Source: Celerinatantimonas sp046054165
GTDB taxonomy: Bacteria > Pseudomonadota > Gammaproteobacteria > Enterobacterales > Celerinatantimonadaceae
NCBI RefSeq assembly: GCF_046054165.1
Contig: NZ_JBFNXK010000001.1
Span: 442,166 to 506,165 of the forward strand
Direction: 5' to 3'
Length of the DNA stretch: 64,000 nt
Of the stretch, positions 7,242 through 14,903 are shown one piece after another. Below the pieces are notes generated by a model. It made no database searches and was not told the origin of the DNA. It saw nothing but the letters and a program-made list of their open reading frames with translations. The first letter of the stretch is position 1, and every line of letters begins with the position of its first letter. A program made the translations under genes and the position numbers.

Positions 7242-8514
7242 AGTTAGTTTTAGTTCTCATCCATTCAAAGTATTTCTTCTCGGTATATTCATCGTATGAC
7301 TCTTTAAATGCCTTAAGTTGGTTAGTCTTAATTGATATTTCTCTATCAATTTCCTCAACTCGACTTTTAAGATAGTGCATTCTTGAGGAGGAAAGGCCAT
7401 CATTATTATTTATACGATGAAACAATTTTTTCTTCTCAATTTCTAGTCCCTTGATTTCGCACTCTACCGAGAATATATTGCTTTTAATGCTATCTACTAA
7501 AATATCACTATCAAGTTCATCTTCAAAATCCGCCCGCAATACCTGTTGTTCTTGACTATCGAAAGCATAAAAATATGGATTTAGTTCTATTGTTTTTCCC
7601 TCTTGAAAATTAATACCACTAGTGGATTCGACTTCTAAAATAACATCGTCTTCAATCTTGGTATCCAAATACTCTTTGGCTAATTGTAAAAATTTAGTCG
7701 ACTGACAGATATAGACATCGTGTTCTGGAACAGCGGCCCTAAACTCAAGAATAAGCTCACTACGGGGACCAAAGTTACGGTCAATATTCTTCGTCTTGCT
7801 CCACCAATCTTGTTTCACATCATCGGTCACTAGCACCACATTTTTCTGCTTGTCCTTTGCATACTCAATGATCTGCCGCCAAAGAACATAATCCCCCAAT
7901 GCATCTAGTTTTTCTTTGTCAGTCTGCGCCCCATTCAGCTTCGCTTGATCTTCAAATCCCGGTGGCACTTTACGGTTATAGCGGTCAGTTCCCGCATTAA
8001 TTACTTCCGTAATTTGTTCGTCAGTATAATTTTGGCCAATTTTGCCATCAAATAATGTGCTGATTTGTTCCAAAATCGAGTCAGCATGGTAGCGTTCAGT
8101 AAATGCCTTTTTCCCCTCATCTAACTCTTTTTCTAACTGCTCAAATAGTTTATTCGCTTGTTTAAGCGTTTTATCCGCAATGAATGGATTTTTTCGTTGG
8201 TTATTGAGTGACTTTTTGACGTCATCAAGCTGTTTGAGCAGCGTTGAATAACTTCCTGCTTCTTCATGGATAACACCAGCACGATTGCGCAGATACTCTT
8301 CAGCAATTTGATAAGGCAACCAGACTTGATCTTTAATCTTATCCAGTGTGGTAAGGAAAGCGTCTTTCGTCGCAGACGTGTATCGATAGAGGCCCAATAA
8401 GATATTGGTATCAAAAACAAACAGCGTATCGTTTGATTTCCACAGAGCTTCCAGCTCTGCTCCGGTTTTGGGAAAGTATCCGGGGAAAAGGTCTTTCACG
8501 AACGAGCCTTTCAT
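7240..8514 (-). CDS. PIN-like domain protein (probable RNase), cargo
   Basis: This 424-residue protein has an N-terminal PIN-like domain of the PIN_8 (DUF4935) type. LFVFDTN carries the first acidic residue (D35), the PYQIAEEYLRNR segment follows, and NVVLVTDDVKQDWW supplies the distal acidic pair near residue 230. PIN domains are metal-dependent ribonucleases. The C-terminal half is charged, with a coiled coil near residues 350-410 and no known domain. It is the second gene of a leftward pair with a membrane coiled-coil protein. The pairing in a prophage cargo slot suggests a defence or abortive-infection role, which is inference. Composition is intermediate between phage backbone and AT-rich cargo. 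Confidence 0.82.
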   Translation of the reverse strand: MKGSFVKDLFPGYFPKTGAELEALWKSNDTLFVFDTNILLGLYRYTSATKDAFLTTLDKIKDQVWLPYQIAEEYLRNRAGVIHEEAGSYSTLLKQLDDVKKSLNNQRKNPFIADKTLKQANKLFEQLEKELDEGKKAFTERYHADSILEQISTLFDGKIGQNYTDEQITEVINAGTDRYNRKVPPGFEDQAKLNGAQTDKEKLDALGDYVLWRQIIEYAKDKQKNVVLVTDDVKQDWWSKTKNIDRNFGPRSELILEFRAAVPEHDVYICQSTKFLQLAKEYLDTKIEDDVILEVESTSGINFQEGKTIELNPYFYAFDSQEQQVLRADFEDELDSDILVDSIKSNIFSVECEIKGLEIEKKKLFHRINNNDGLSSSRMHYLKSRVEEIDREISIKTNQLKAFKESYDEYTEKKYFEWMRTKTN

Positions 8515-8655
8515 GGCGAAATGATGAGAACAACTTAGCTCAAACTAACTCAACCATCAATAACACAAATGGCTTAAACTGGGGATGTTTTGAGGTAGCG
8601 CAAAGGAAAGAGCGATGCAGTTGGGGCGAGATAACCCCGACCACACCGCTGGGGT

Positions 8656-9645
8656 TTAGGATTTTAATGCCACTGAGATAACTTTGGCCGAAGAGTAATA
8701 ACCATGCCGTTCTTTGACAAGCATGGCTAATTGAATCGGATGTCGTTCCCAACTATGATCTTTTAATGCCTCTTCTTGGTCAGCCCCCAGCACACCTAAG
8801 GGAACATCAGCATGAAACTGGTAGCCGGTCTTGATATCTTCAACATCTAAACGCACGTGGTCTATTTTTGAAAAATCAGCAGCTCTTAGGAAGTATTCCC
8901 CTTCAATTTTCCGCTCAACGGCTTTTTCTCGCGGTTTACTCACCAGCTCATTGGCGGTGTCACCGGTAATCATAAAGCTTGGAAGGTTTTCATCGGCGGT
9001 GTCCGCAGAAACTTCTAATTTGTCCTGCGGGCGTAACTTCGTGAGGATGTCGGATCTTAAATCGCCAAGGCCTTGCATAATCAGATCACATGCGGGATTG
9101 TGTTTCGCGGCTCTCTGCACAATTTCCATTTTCTCTTTCTCAAGCTGTGACAGCTCAATGGTTTGCTCCAGCTCTTTTTCTTTCCCTTTCTGTGCGAGCC
9201 ATGACCGCCAAAAAACCACGCTGGTTGCGCAAACCCCGAAAACAATCAACACAAGTGTAATCTCTGATGGAGTCATTTTACCTACGGCATCCTGCAATGT
9301 TTTGAGAATTGGATCCTGAAGTAATGTTTCGAAAATCGAGGAGCCGTCATTGACCTTAACGACGAGTTCCAGTTTTTCCCGATCGTCTTTCGTCAGGTGG
9401 CGAAGGTTATCATCGCCGTAATTACTAATACAGTATACTTTATGAACCTCTTTTTGAAGGTTCAATAGTGCTGGCATGATACGCGTCGGGATGGTTCCCT
9501 TAAAATCTTCACCCTGAATATGAATCACAAATTTTGGCCATGATTTTAGCTCTATATTTTCAATATGCTCAATTTCATAGCCATCAATGAGTTGTTTTAA
9601 TAGATTAAGCGCATCCTCTTCATTACCAATCGATATTGTATCCAT
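8656..9645 (-). CDS. Unknown membrane coiled-coil protein paired with PIN gene
   Basis: This product has 329 residues. Residues 1-120 look like a soluble sensor-type domain. One transmembrane helix lies at about residues 128-150, followed directly by a Glu/Lys coiled coil (about 152-180) and a soluble C-terminal domain with a beta-rich feel (YQFHADVPLGVL). I do not recognise a family. It precedes the PIN gene with a 141-base gap. The arrangement suggests a membrane-bound sensor or regulator and a soluble nuclease, but this is inference from layout only. Confidence 0.72.
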   Translation of the reverse strand: MDTISIGNEEDALNLLKQLIDGYEIEHIENIELKSWPKFVIHIQGEDFKGTIPTRIMPALLNLQKEVHKVYCISNYGDDNLRHLTKDDREKLELVVKVNDGSSIFETLLQDPILKTLQDAVGKMTPSEITLVLIVFGVCATSVVFWRSWLAQKGKEKELEQTIELSQLEKEKMEIVQRAAKHNPACDLIMQGLGDLRSDILTKLRPQDKLEVSADTADENLPSFMITGDTANELVSKPREKAVERKIEGEYFLRAADFSKIDHVRLDVEDIKTGYQFHADVPLGVLGADQEEALKDHSWERHPIQLAMLVKERHGYYSSAKVISVALKS

Positions 9646-9785
9646 ACATATTCCATTATTTTCTTATCAAATCGGTAAAAATTACGCTTAATCGATCTTT
9701 TTATCAATAATAAAAGAGGCTGAGTCTAAACCGAATTGCATCCCTTAAGCCGATTCGCTACAGTCACTCAAACAGAGGGAATATC

Positions 9786-10007
9786 ATGAAAACAGCAACG
9801 ATTCAGATCGCGCAATCACTGGTCGACAAAGCAACAGCCGCCGCAAAAGCGACCCAACGCACACCATCCCAACAGATTGAACACTGGGCCCAGATTGGTC
9901 AAATGATGGAAGACAATCCCGATCTCCCTTATGCGTTTGTACAACAAGCCATCATGGCCCACGATGAGAAGCAAGCGGGGGAATCCACGGCTTACACTTT
10001 CGAATAA
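9786..10007 (+). CDS. ParD-like antitoxin-family protein (orphan)
   Basis: This 73-residue protein resembles the ParD-like family (PF11903): MKTATIQIAQSLVDKATAAAKATQRTPSQQIEHWAQIGQ is its ribbon-helix-helix-like half, followed by an acidic tail. GAGGGA lies just upstream of the ATG. No toxin reading frame is adjacent: the next gene is V, and the left neighbour is the divergent membrane coiled-coil gene. It may be an orphan antitoxin that neutralises a toxin elsewhere, or a small regulator. Confidence 0.75.
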   Translation: MKTATIQIAQSLVDKATAAAKATQRTPSQQIEHWAQIGQMMEDNPDLPYAFVQQAIMAHDEKQAGESTAYTFE

Positions 10008-10030
10008 CCGGCTCGCATTTTTCTCGTTTC

Positions 10031-10049
10031 TGTAAACCTATCGCCTACA
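10031..10049. promoter_or_regulatory. Candidate Ogr/Delta activator site upstream of V
   Basis: The form is TGTAAAC...CCTACA: TGT at 10031-10033 and ACA at 10047-10049, 13 bases apart. The same geometry and several of the same inner bases recur before FI (14812-14830). P2 late promoters carry a TGT-N12-ACA dyad bound by Ogr about 55 bases before the start of transcription. This phage encodes an Ogr homologue. Here the spacing is one base longer. Confidence 0.6.
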
Positions 10050-10068
10050 CCCATTGTTAGCTGACGAA

Positions 10069-10093
10069 CCGAACGCCCCTCTTTAGCGTTCGG
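10069..10093. promoter_or_regulatory. Perfect 8-bp inverted repeat just before gene V
   Basis: CCGAACGC (10069-10076) and GCGTTCGG (10086-10093) are exact reverse complements around a 9-base loop. The right arm ends 3 bases before the V start codon, and no ordinary ribosome-binding site is visible there. It could mask the V start, or act as a DNA palindrome within the V promoter. Confidence 0.55.
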
Positions 10094-10096
10094 GTT

Positions 10097-10696
10097 ATGA
10101 ACATTGCAGATATCAATCGTCGGCTGGATAACCTCATCCGCCTTGGCGTCATCGACCAACTAAATTTTGAGCGTGCGGATTTCCCTTGTGCGCGGGTTCG
10201 CTGCGGCAATTTACTCACCAATTGGCTACCGCTGGCGAGTGTTCGTGCGGGCCAAGATGGCGAGCATGACCCATATGAGGTGGGCGAACAGGTCATTATC
10301 CTTTGCCCCTGCGGTACGTTGGAACAGGGTGTGATTGTGGCCTCTTTGTTTAGCCAGCAGCGCCCTGCACCATCGACTTCACCCACGGTTCATCGCCGCC
10401 AGTATCGTGACGGCGCCATCATCGACTACGACACGGCCAAACATGCGCTTACGGCCACGCTGCCGGCGGGCGGCACGGTCACCGCCACAGCATCCGGCGG
10501 CTTTCTGCTCACCGGCAATGTCACCATTCAAGGAAATCTTTCAACCGTGGGGCAGATGGAATCCTCCGGAGCCATTCACTCACAGCAAACCATCAGCGCG
10601 GATAACGACGTTAAAGCGCAGAGCGTCAGCCTGCTACATCACCACCATACCGGCGTGCGCTCCGGCAGCGATACCTCAGGGGAGCCCGTGAAATGA
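10097..10696 (+). CDS. V: Baseplate spike protein, P2 gpV family
   Basis: gpV is the trimeric membrane-piercing spike at the tail tip. The 199-residue product has the N-terminal OB-fold segment (residues about 20-85 with RAGQDGEHDPYEVGEQVIILCPCG), a repetitive beta-helix middle (about 95-165) and the metal-binding tip signature HHHHTG near residue 180, as in spikes with a bound iron. P2 gpV has 211 residues. It heads the V-W-J-I-H-G operon; W overlaps its stop by four bases. Confidence 0.95.
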   Translation: MNIADINRRLDNLIRLGVIDQLNFERADFPCARVRCGNLLTNWLPLASVRAGQDGEHDPYEVGEQVIILCPCGTLEQGVIVASLFSQQRPAPSTSPTVHRRQYRDGAIIDYDTAKHALTATLPAGGTVTATASGGFLLTGNVTIQGNLSTVGQMESSGAIHSQQTISADNDVKAQSVSLLHHHHTGVRSGSDTSGEPVK

Positions 10697-11046
10697 TCGG
10701 CATGTCCGCGGCAAGCGGCCGCACCTTAACTGGCGATGATCACCTGCGCCAATCCATCACCGATATTTTGAATACGCCCGTCGGTTCGCGGTTAATGCGC
10801 CGTGACTACGGCAGCCAGTTGCTCGATTTGATTGATGCACCGGCGAACGAGGCCACTACCGTGCTCATCTACTCCGCTATTGCGTCCGCTCTGTTGAAAT
10901 GGGAGCCACGCATGCGAATTTCGCAATTAAATTTACGTAGCGACGCGTCACCGGGGCAATACATCGTCGAAATCACCGGAACGCGCACCGATACCAACGC
11001 CTCAACCAACTTGCGCATCCCCGTGCGCTTAGGAGCTGCGGCATGA
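10693..11046 (+). CDS. W: Baseplate wedge protein, P2 gpW (gp25-like)
   Basis: This is a 117-residue homologue of T4 gp25 and P2 gpW, which nucleates sheath assembly at the baseplate. The signature HLRQSITDILNTPVGSRLMRRDYGSQL (residues about 17-43) contains the family's conserved Arg-rich EPR-like turn, followed by a segment around WEPRMRI. It is coupled to V and J by four-base overlaps. Confidence 0.95.
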   Translation: MIGMSAASGRTLTGDDHLRQSITDILNTPVGSRLMRRDYGSQLLDLIDAPANEATTVLIYSAIASALLKWEPRMRISQLNLRSDASPGQYIVEITGTRTDTNASTNLRIPVRLGAAA

Positions 11047-11942
11047 GTAGTACCTTTACCCCTATCGACCTCTCCGCTCTGCCAACGCCCAACGTCATCG
11101 AAGCAATCGACTATGAAACGCTGCTGGCCAACAACAAAGATTATCTCATCAGCCTCTATCCGGATGATGAGCAAGCCGAGGTGGCCGATACCTTAGCGCT
11201 GGAATCGGAGCCCCTCACGAAGTTGCTGGAGCTACTGAGTTACCGTGAGATGCTGCTGCGCCAACGGGTGAATGAAGCGGCTCAGGCCACCATGCTGGCG
11301 TTTGCCGCAGGCAATGACTTGGACCAGAAAGCGGCGGATGTGAACTTGCAACGGTTGGTGATCACCCAAGCCACCAACACCACCGAAGCGCAGCTGGAAA
11401 GTGACGAGGCGCTGCGCGAGCGCATCCAAATGGCGTGGGAAGGGCTTTCGACCGCTGGGCCGCGCAATAGTTACATCTTTCACGCCCGTAATGCTGCCGG
11501 CCAAGTGGCTGATGCCACCGCCGTTAGCCCGTCACCGGCAGCGGTTACGGTAACCATTCAATCCACCACCGAACCGGGCACCGCACCGGATGATCTGCTC
11601 GAAACCGTGCGTCACTATTTAAGCGATGAGGAACGCCGACCGTTGGGGGATCGCCTTACCGTGCAATCGGCACAAATACTCTCCTACTCGGTTCAGGCCA
11701 CGTTAGAGCTAGCCACTACCGGCGCGGAAAGCTCGCTGATTGTCGATGCGGCCACGCAAAACCTGCAAAACATCGTCAATCAACGCCGCCGACTGGGCGT
11801 TGAAGTAGCCGCTTCCGCGATTTACGCGGCGCTGCATGTGGAAGGCGTGGCCAAAGTCACGTTGCAAAACTGGCAGGACATCGTCCCCACGCCGGCGCAA
11901 TGTGGCTATTGCACCGATATCCAAATTGAGGTGGCTGCATGA
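11043..11942 (+). CDS. J: Baseplate wedge protein, P2 gpJ family
   Basis: This baseplate component (Baseplate_J family) has 299 residues. Visible family blocks are DYETLLANNKDYLI near residue 22, YREMLLRQRVNEAAQATMLAFAAGNDLDQKAA at about 67-98, then SDEALRERIQMAWEGLSTAGPRNSYIFHA at about 120-148. The position between W and I is as in P2. Confidence 0.95.
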   Translation: MSSTFTPIDLSALPTPNVIEAIDYETLLANNKDYLISLYPDDEQAEVADTLALESEPLTKLLELLSYREMLLRQRVNEAAQATMLAFAAGNDLDQKAADVNLQRLVITQATNTTEAQLESDEALRERIQMAWEGLSTAGPRNSYIFHARNAAGQVADATAVSPSPAAVTVTIQSTTEPGTAPDDLLETVRHYLSDEERRPLGDRLTVQSAQILSYSVQATLELATTGAESSLIVDAATQNLQNIVNQRRRLGVEVAASAIYAALHVEGVAKVTLQNWQDIVPTPAQCGYCTDIQIEVAA

Positions 11943-12553
11943 GCTTACTGCCGCCCAATGCCGAAACCTTAGAGCGCCGCTTGGCGCAGCTGTGCCAAGA
12001 TCTCAATGCCATTGAGGTACCCATCCGCAGCATTCATCGTCCGGCCGATTGTCCGAGCGAACTAATGCCCTATTTAGCCTGGGCCCGCAGCGTCGACCGC
12101 TGGGATACCCGTTGGCAGGAATCCGCCAAACGTAAGACCCTCGCCGACAGCTATTTTACCCACGCCCACAAAGGCACCATTGCCGCGCTGCGGCGCGTGG
12201 TGGAACCGCTCGGTTTCCTATTAGAGGTCATTGAATGGTGGCAAGAAGATGCCACACCGGGCACATTTCGGCTGGTTATTGGCGTGAAAGATCAAGGCAT
12301 CACCGACGCGCTTTATCAACTGCTCGAGCTGATGATTGACGATACCAAACCGCTAAGCCGACAGATGCAGGGGCTGATGCTCTCGCTCTCCGTTGACGGG
12401 GCATTCAATACCCATGTAGCGAGTTACTGCGGCGATGATCTCACGGTGTATGCCTATATGCCGGAATGCGTCACCACCGCCAGCCCGCAATACAGTGGCG
12501 GCAGCAGCCACCACATTGATACCTTAACCATTCAACCGCAAGGTGATTTATGA
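11939..12553 (+). CDS. I: Tail formation protein, P2 gpI family
   Basis: This is a baseplate/tail formation protein of 204 residues (P2 gpI has 176). The conserved core is CPSELMPYLAWARSVDRWD at about residues 37-55, then a KRKTLADSYFTHAHKGTIAALRRVVEPLGF segment. The C-terminus is longer than in P2. It overlaps J and H by four bases on each side. Confidence 0.93.
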   Translation: MSLLPPNAETLERRLAQLCQDLNAIEVPIRSIHRPADCPSELMPYLAWARSVDRWDTRWQESAKRKTLADSYFTHAHKGTIAALRRVVEPLGFLLEVIEWWQEDATPGTFRLVIGVKDQGITDALYQLLELMIDDTKPLSRQMQGLMLSLSVDGAFNTHVASYCGDDLTVYAYMPECVTTASPQYSGGSSHHIDTLTIQPQGDL

Positions 12554-14193
12554 GCACATACTTTGCACTTTTAACCACCATTGGCCAAGCCAAGCTGGCG
12601 AACGCGACCGCGTTGGATCAACCGGTCGCGATTACCCAAATGGCACTTGGCGATGGCAATGGCGAAACACCCACGCCGAACGAGAGCCAAACTGCACTAC
12701 TGAATGAGCAATACCGCGCCACGCTCAATAGCCTGAGCGTCGATGACGACAACCCCAGCCAGATTATTGCCGAATTGGTCGTGCCCGAGAATCAAGGCGG
12801 CTTTTGGATCCGCGAGCTGGGGTTATTCGACACCAACGGTGATATGCTGGCCATCGCCAACTGCCCGCCCACCTATAAGCCGATGCTCTCCGAAGGCTCC
12901 GGCCGTGTGCAACGTATCCGCATGGTGCTCACGGTCAGCAACACCAGCGCTGTCACCCTAAAAATCGACCCCGCCGTGGTGCTGGCAACACGCGATTACG
13001 TGGATGGCCAAGCGCTGATTGTTCACCAGTACGTAGATACCCAGCACAACTCGCTGAAAGCATATGTCGATAGCCAAGATGATAATTTAAAAGCCTACAT
13101 CGACGCTCAGGATAAAGCCGGCCAAACCGCCGCTAAATCCGATGCGACAAAAAAAGCCAATGCCGCTCAAACCGCAGCGGCGAACGATGCAACCACCAAG
13201 GCCAATCAGGCGTTAGTAGATGCTAAAAGCTATGCGGATACGCAGGATGCAACCACACTAAAAAGTGCCAACAGTCATGCCGATAGTGCCGCCAACTCAG
13301 CCCTCAACAGCGCTAAAAGCGATGCGACAACCAAAGCCAATCAAGCCCTTAGTGATGCAAAAAACTATGCCGAAGATGCAGGGAATTTGAAAAGAGGAAC
13401 CGTGGCGAGTGAAAGGTTGCCAGAGGCCACGGCAGGTAAAATTGGGGGAATTAAAAAGGCTAATGATGAGCAAGCAAAAACTGGTACGGGAACGGGAAGT
13501 TTGAGCGCTGAACAACTCAAACTATCGATGGACCAATTTGGATTATTTGGTTCAAATTATAACTTGACTTTAGCTCAAGAGACTGATGTTAACAACATTA
13601 AGCTATCTGGTTGGTACTCGGGACAAAAACAACAATTATTGAATTGGCCGGAAGAAATAACTGATTGGGGATATTTAGAAGTCATTCATCACGGAGGAGA
13701 TTTTATATTACAGCGTGTAACGGGTATGACTGATTCATCCCAATTTATTACCGTTGAACGCCGAAATCCAAACAGTAATTGGTCGAATTGGAAAAAACAA
13801 TGGTGTAGTTTGTCGATGCCGATCCCCAGCCCTGATGACATATCCCAGGCAGACAAAACAACACCTTCTGCACTATCTATTTCTCAAGTAGTTGATTTAA
13901 TCAGAAATAAATCTATAGGGTTTAATCAGACATGGGTTGATTTGAGTTCAACGTATAAACCTAATACACAATATATAAATTCATCAGATCGTCCACGTTT
14001 AGTATCAATATTTAACGATGCAGCTCTTTCAATATCATACATATTGATAAATAACGAATATGTTGTATCCCGATTTGATGACAGCAGTGGTCATTCGAAT
14101 GCAACTTCTGTAGCAATTATTCAACCCGGCGACACATATTCACTAGTTTTGAATGATACAGCAGCAACGATAATATGGACTGAGTTACGATAA
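12550..14193 (+). CDS. H: Tail fibre protein, P2 gpH-type, with pyocin-knob region
   Basis: This is the receptor-binding fibre. Residues 1-150 are the conserved baseplate-attachment domain (FALLTTIGQAKLANA, then GGFWIRELGLFD). Residues about 155-280 form a repetitive helical shaft with recurring DATTKANQAL-DAK-YAD units. From about residue 345 a pyocin-knob-like domain is visible (NNIKLSGWY ... W..WKKQW), as in S/R-type pyocin fibres. Base composition turns AT-rich from about 13,380 to the end, a clear mosaic junction where the host-range tip was swapped. At 547 residues it is shorter than P2 gpH (669). Confidence 0.92.
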   Translation: MSTYFALLTTIGQAKLANATALDQPVAITQMALGDGNGETPTPNESQTALLNEQYRATLNSLSVDDDNPSQIIAELVVPENQGGFWIRELGLFDTNGDMLAIANCPPTYKPMLSEGSGRVQRIRMVLTVSNTSAVTLKIDPAVVLATRDYVDGQALIVHQYVDTQHNSLKAYVDSQDDNLKAYIDAQDKAGQTAAKSDATKKANAAQTAAANDATTKANQALVDAKSYADTQDATTLKSANSHADSAANSALNSAKSDATTKANQALSDAKNYAEDAGNLKRGTVASERLPEATAGKIGGIKKANDEQAKTGTGTGSLSAEQLKLSMDQFGLFGSNYNLTLAQETDVNNIKLSGWYSGQKQQLLNWPEEITDWGYLEVIHHGGDFILQRVTGMTDSSQFITVERRNPNSNWSNWKKQWCSLSMPIPSPDDISQADKTTPSALSISQVVDLIRNKSIGFNQTWVDLSSTYKPNTQYINSSDRPRLVSIFNDAALSISYILINNEYVVSRFDDSSGHSNATSVAIIQPGDTYSLVLNDTAATIIWTELR

Positions 14194-14558
14194 TGAAATA
14201 TTTCAGAGATGAAAATAATAAATTGTATGGATTCGATGATGATGTTCATCAGGATTATATTGATTCATGTGCAACAAAATGGAAAGTGTCGTTAGCATCG
14301 ATATCAGAAGACACCTATAAATTAGCGCTTGCACCCACAGCGGCCCAAAAACGCGCGACTGAATCAGCCACCCTCCGCTCTCAGCGTGACGAACTCGTCG
14401 AGCGCGTCAGCCGCGAGATCAACCGCTTGGAAGATAAAAGCGAAGATGCCAGCGCTTGGCGCACCTATCGCGAAGCGCTGCGCAATGTTCCGGAACAAAC
14501 AGGCTTTCCGTTTGATGTGACATGGCCGCAGCAACCCGCCGAATTTACCGGCAAATAA
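14193..14558 (+). CDS. G: Tail fibre assembly chaperone, gpG-type
   Basis: This protein probably helps fold and trimerise the fibre. It has 121 residues. The N-terminal third (to about residue 45) is AT-rich and matches the composition of the fibre tip. The rest is GC-richer, with the motif AAQKRATESATLRSQRDELVERVSREI and a C-terminal TGFPFDVTWPQQP seen in this chaperone group. The gene itself therefore looks chimeric, as expected if fibre tip and chaperone N-terminus move together. Confidence 0.85.
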   Translation: MKYFRDENNKLYGFDDDVHQDYIDSCATKWKVSLASISEDTYKLALAPTAAQKRATESATLRSQRDELVERVSREINRLEDKSEDASAWRTYREALRNVPEQTGFPFDVTWPQQPAEFTGK

Positions 14559-14570
14559 GCGACTCCATAA

Positions 14571-14604
14571 AAGAAGGGCTGCATCATAGCAGCCCTTCTT
14601 TTTC
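14571..14604 (+). terminator. Strong intrinsic terminator after G
   Basis: AAGAAGGGCTGC (14571-14582) pairs perfectly with GCAGCCCTTCTT (14589-14600) over 12 bp, followed by TTTC. It lies 12 bases after the G stop and would end the V-G transcript. Confidence 0.9.
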
Positions 14605-14811
14605 GTGCGTCAATCAAGGAACATCAGTTCTATTACCTTGTCATCAAGGTTTTACAGGGATTACCATTTTGTTGTATTTCGTCTATCAACTCAGCCCTCC
14701 CTCACGCCTACGGTCTACTTTGAGTATGGGAAAAATCCCGTAATCTGCAAGCTCGCAACCATGACTCAGTTCAAAATTCTCGCTCATTTCTGCTCGAGCG
14801 TGTTGATGCAC
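14605..14811. other. Non-coding or decayed interval between G and FI
   Basis: This is the place of the Z/fun cargo in P2. An open frame (14605-14883, plus) has no ribosome site, is Ser/Pro-rich and lacks coding character. I see no recognisable gene. It may be the remains of an earlier cargo gene or a leader for FI. Confidence 0.45.
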
Positions 14812-14830
14812 TGTAACCCCACTGACTACA
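14812..14830. promoter_or_regulatory. Candidate Ogr/Delta activator site upstream of FI
   Basis: The form is TGTAACC...ACTACA: TGT at 14812-14814 and ACA at 14828-14830, 13 bases apart. It shares TGTAA, an inner C and CTACA with the site before V. Its centre is 83 bases before the FI start, leaving room for a promoter at the expected -55 spacing and a normal leader with AGGAG at about 14893. Confidence 0.65.
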
Positions 14831-14903
14831 TCCAAAACCAGCTGCCGATTAGGAGCCCCCTTGGCAAGGTGCCAGTGAATTAATCTTCCTGCAGGAGCTA
14901 TTC

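Noticed and set aside
14605..14883. Plus-strand open frame of 92 codons between G and FI
   Set aside because: No ribosome site, Ser/Pro-rich shadow-like composition, and it runs through the candidate FI activator site.
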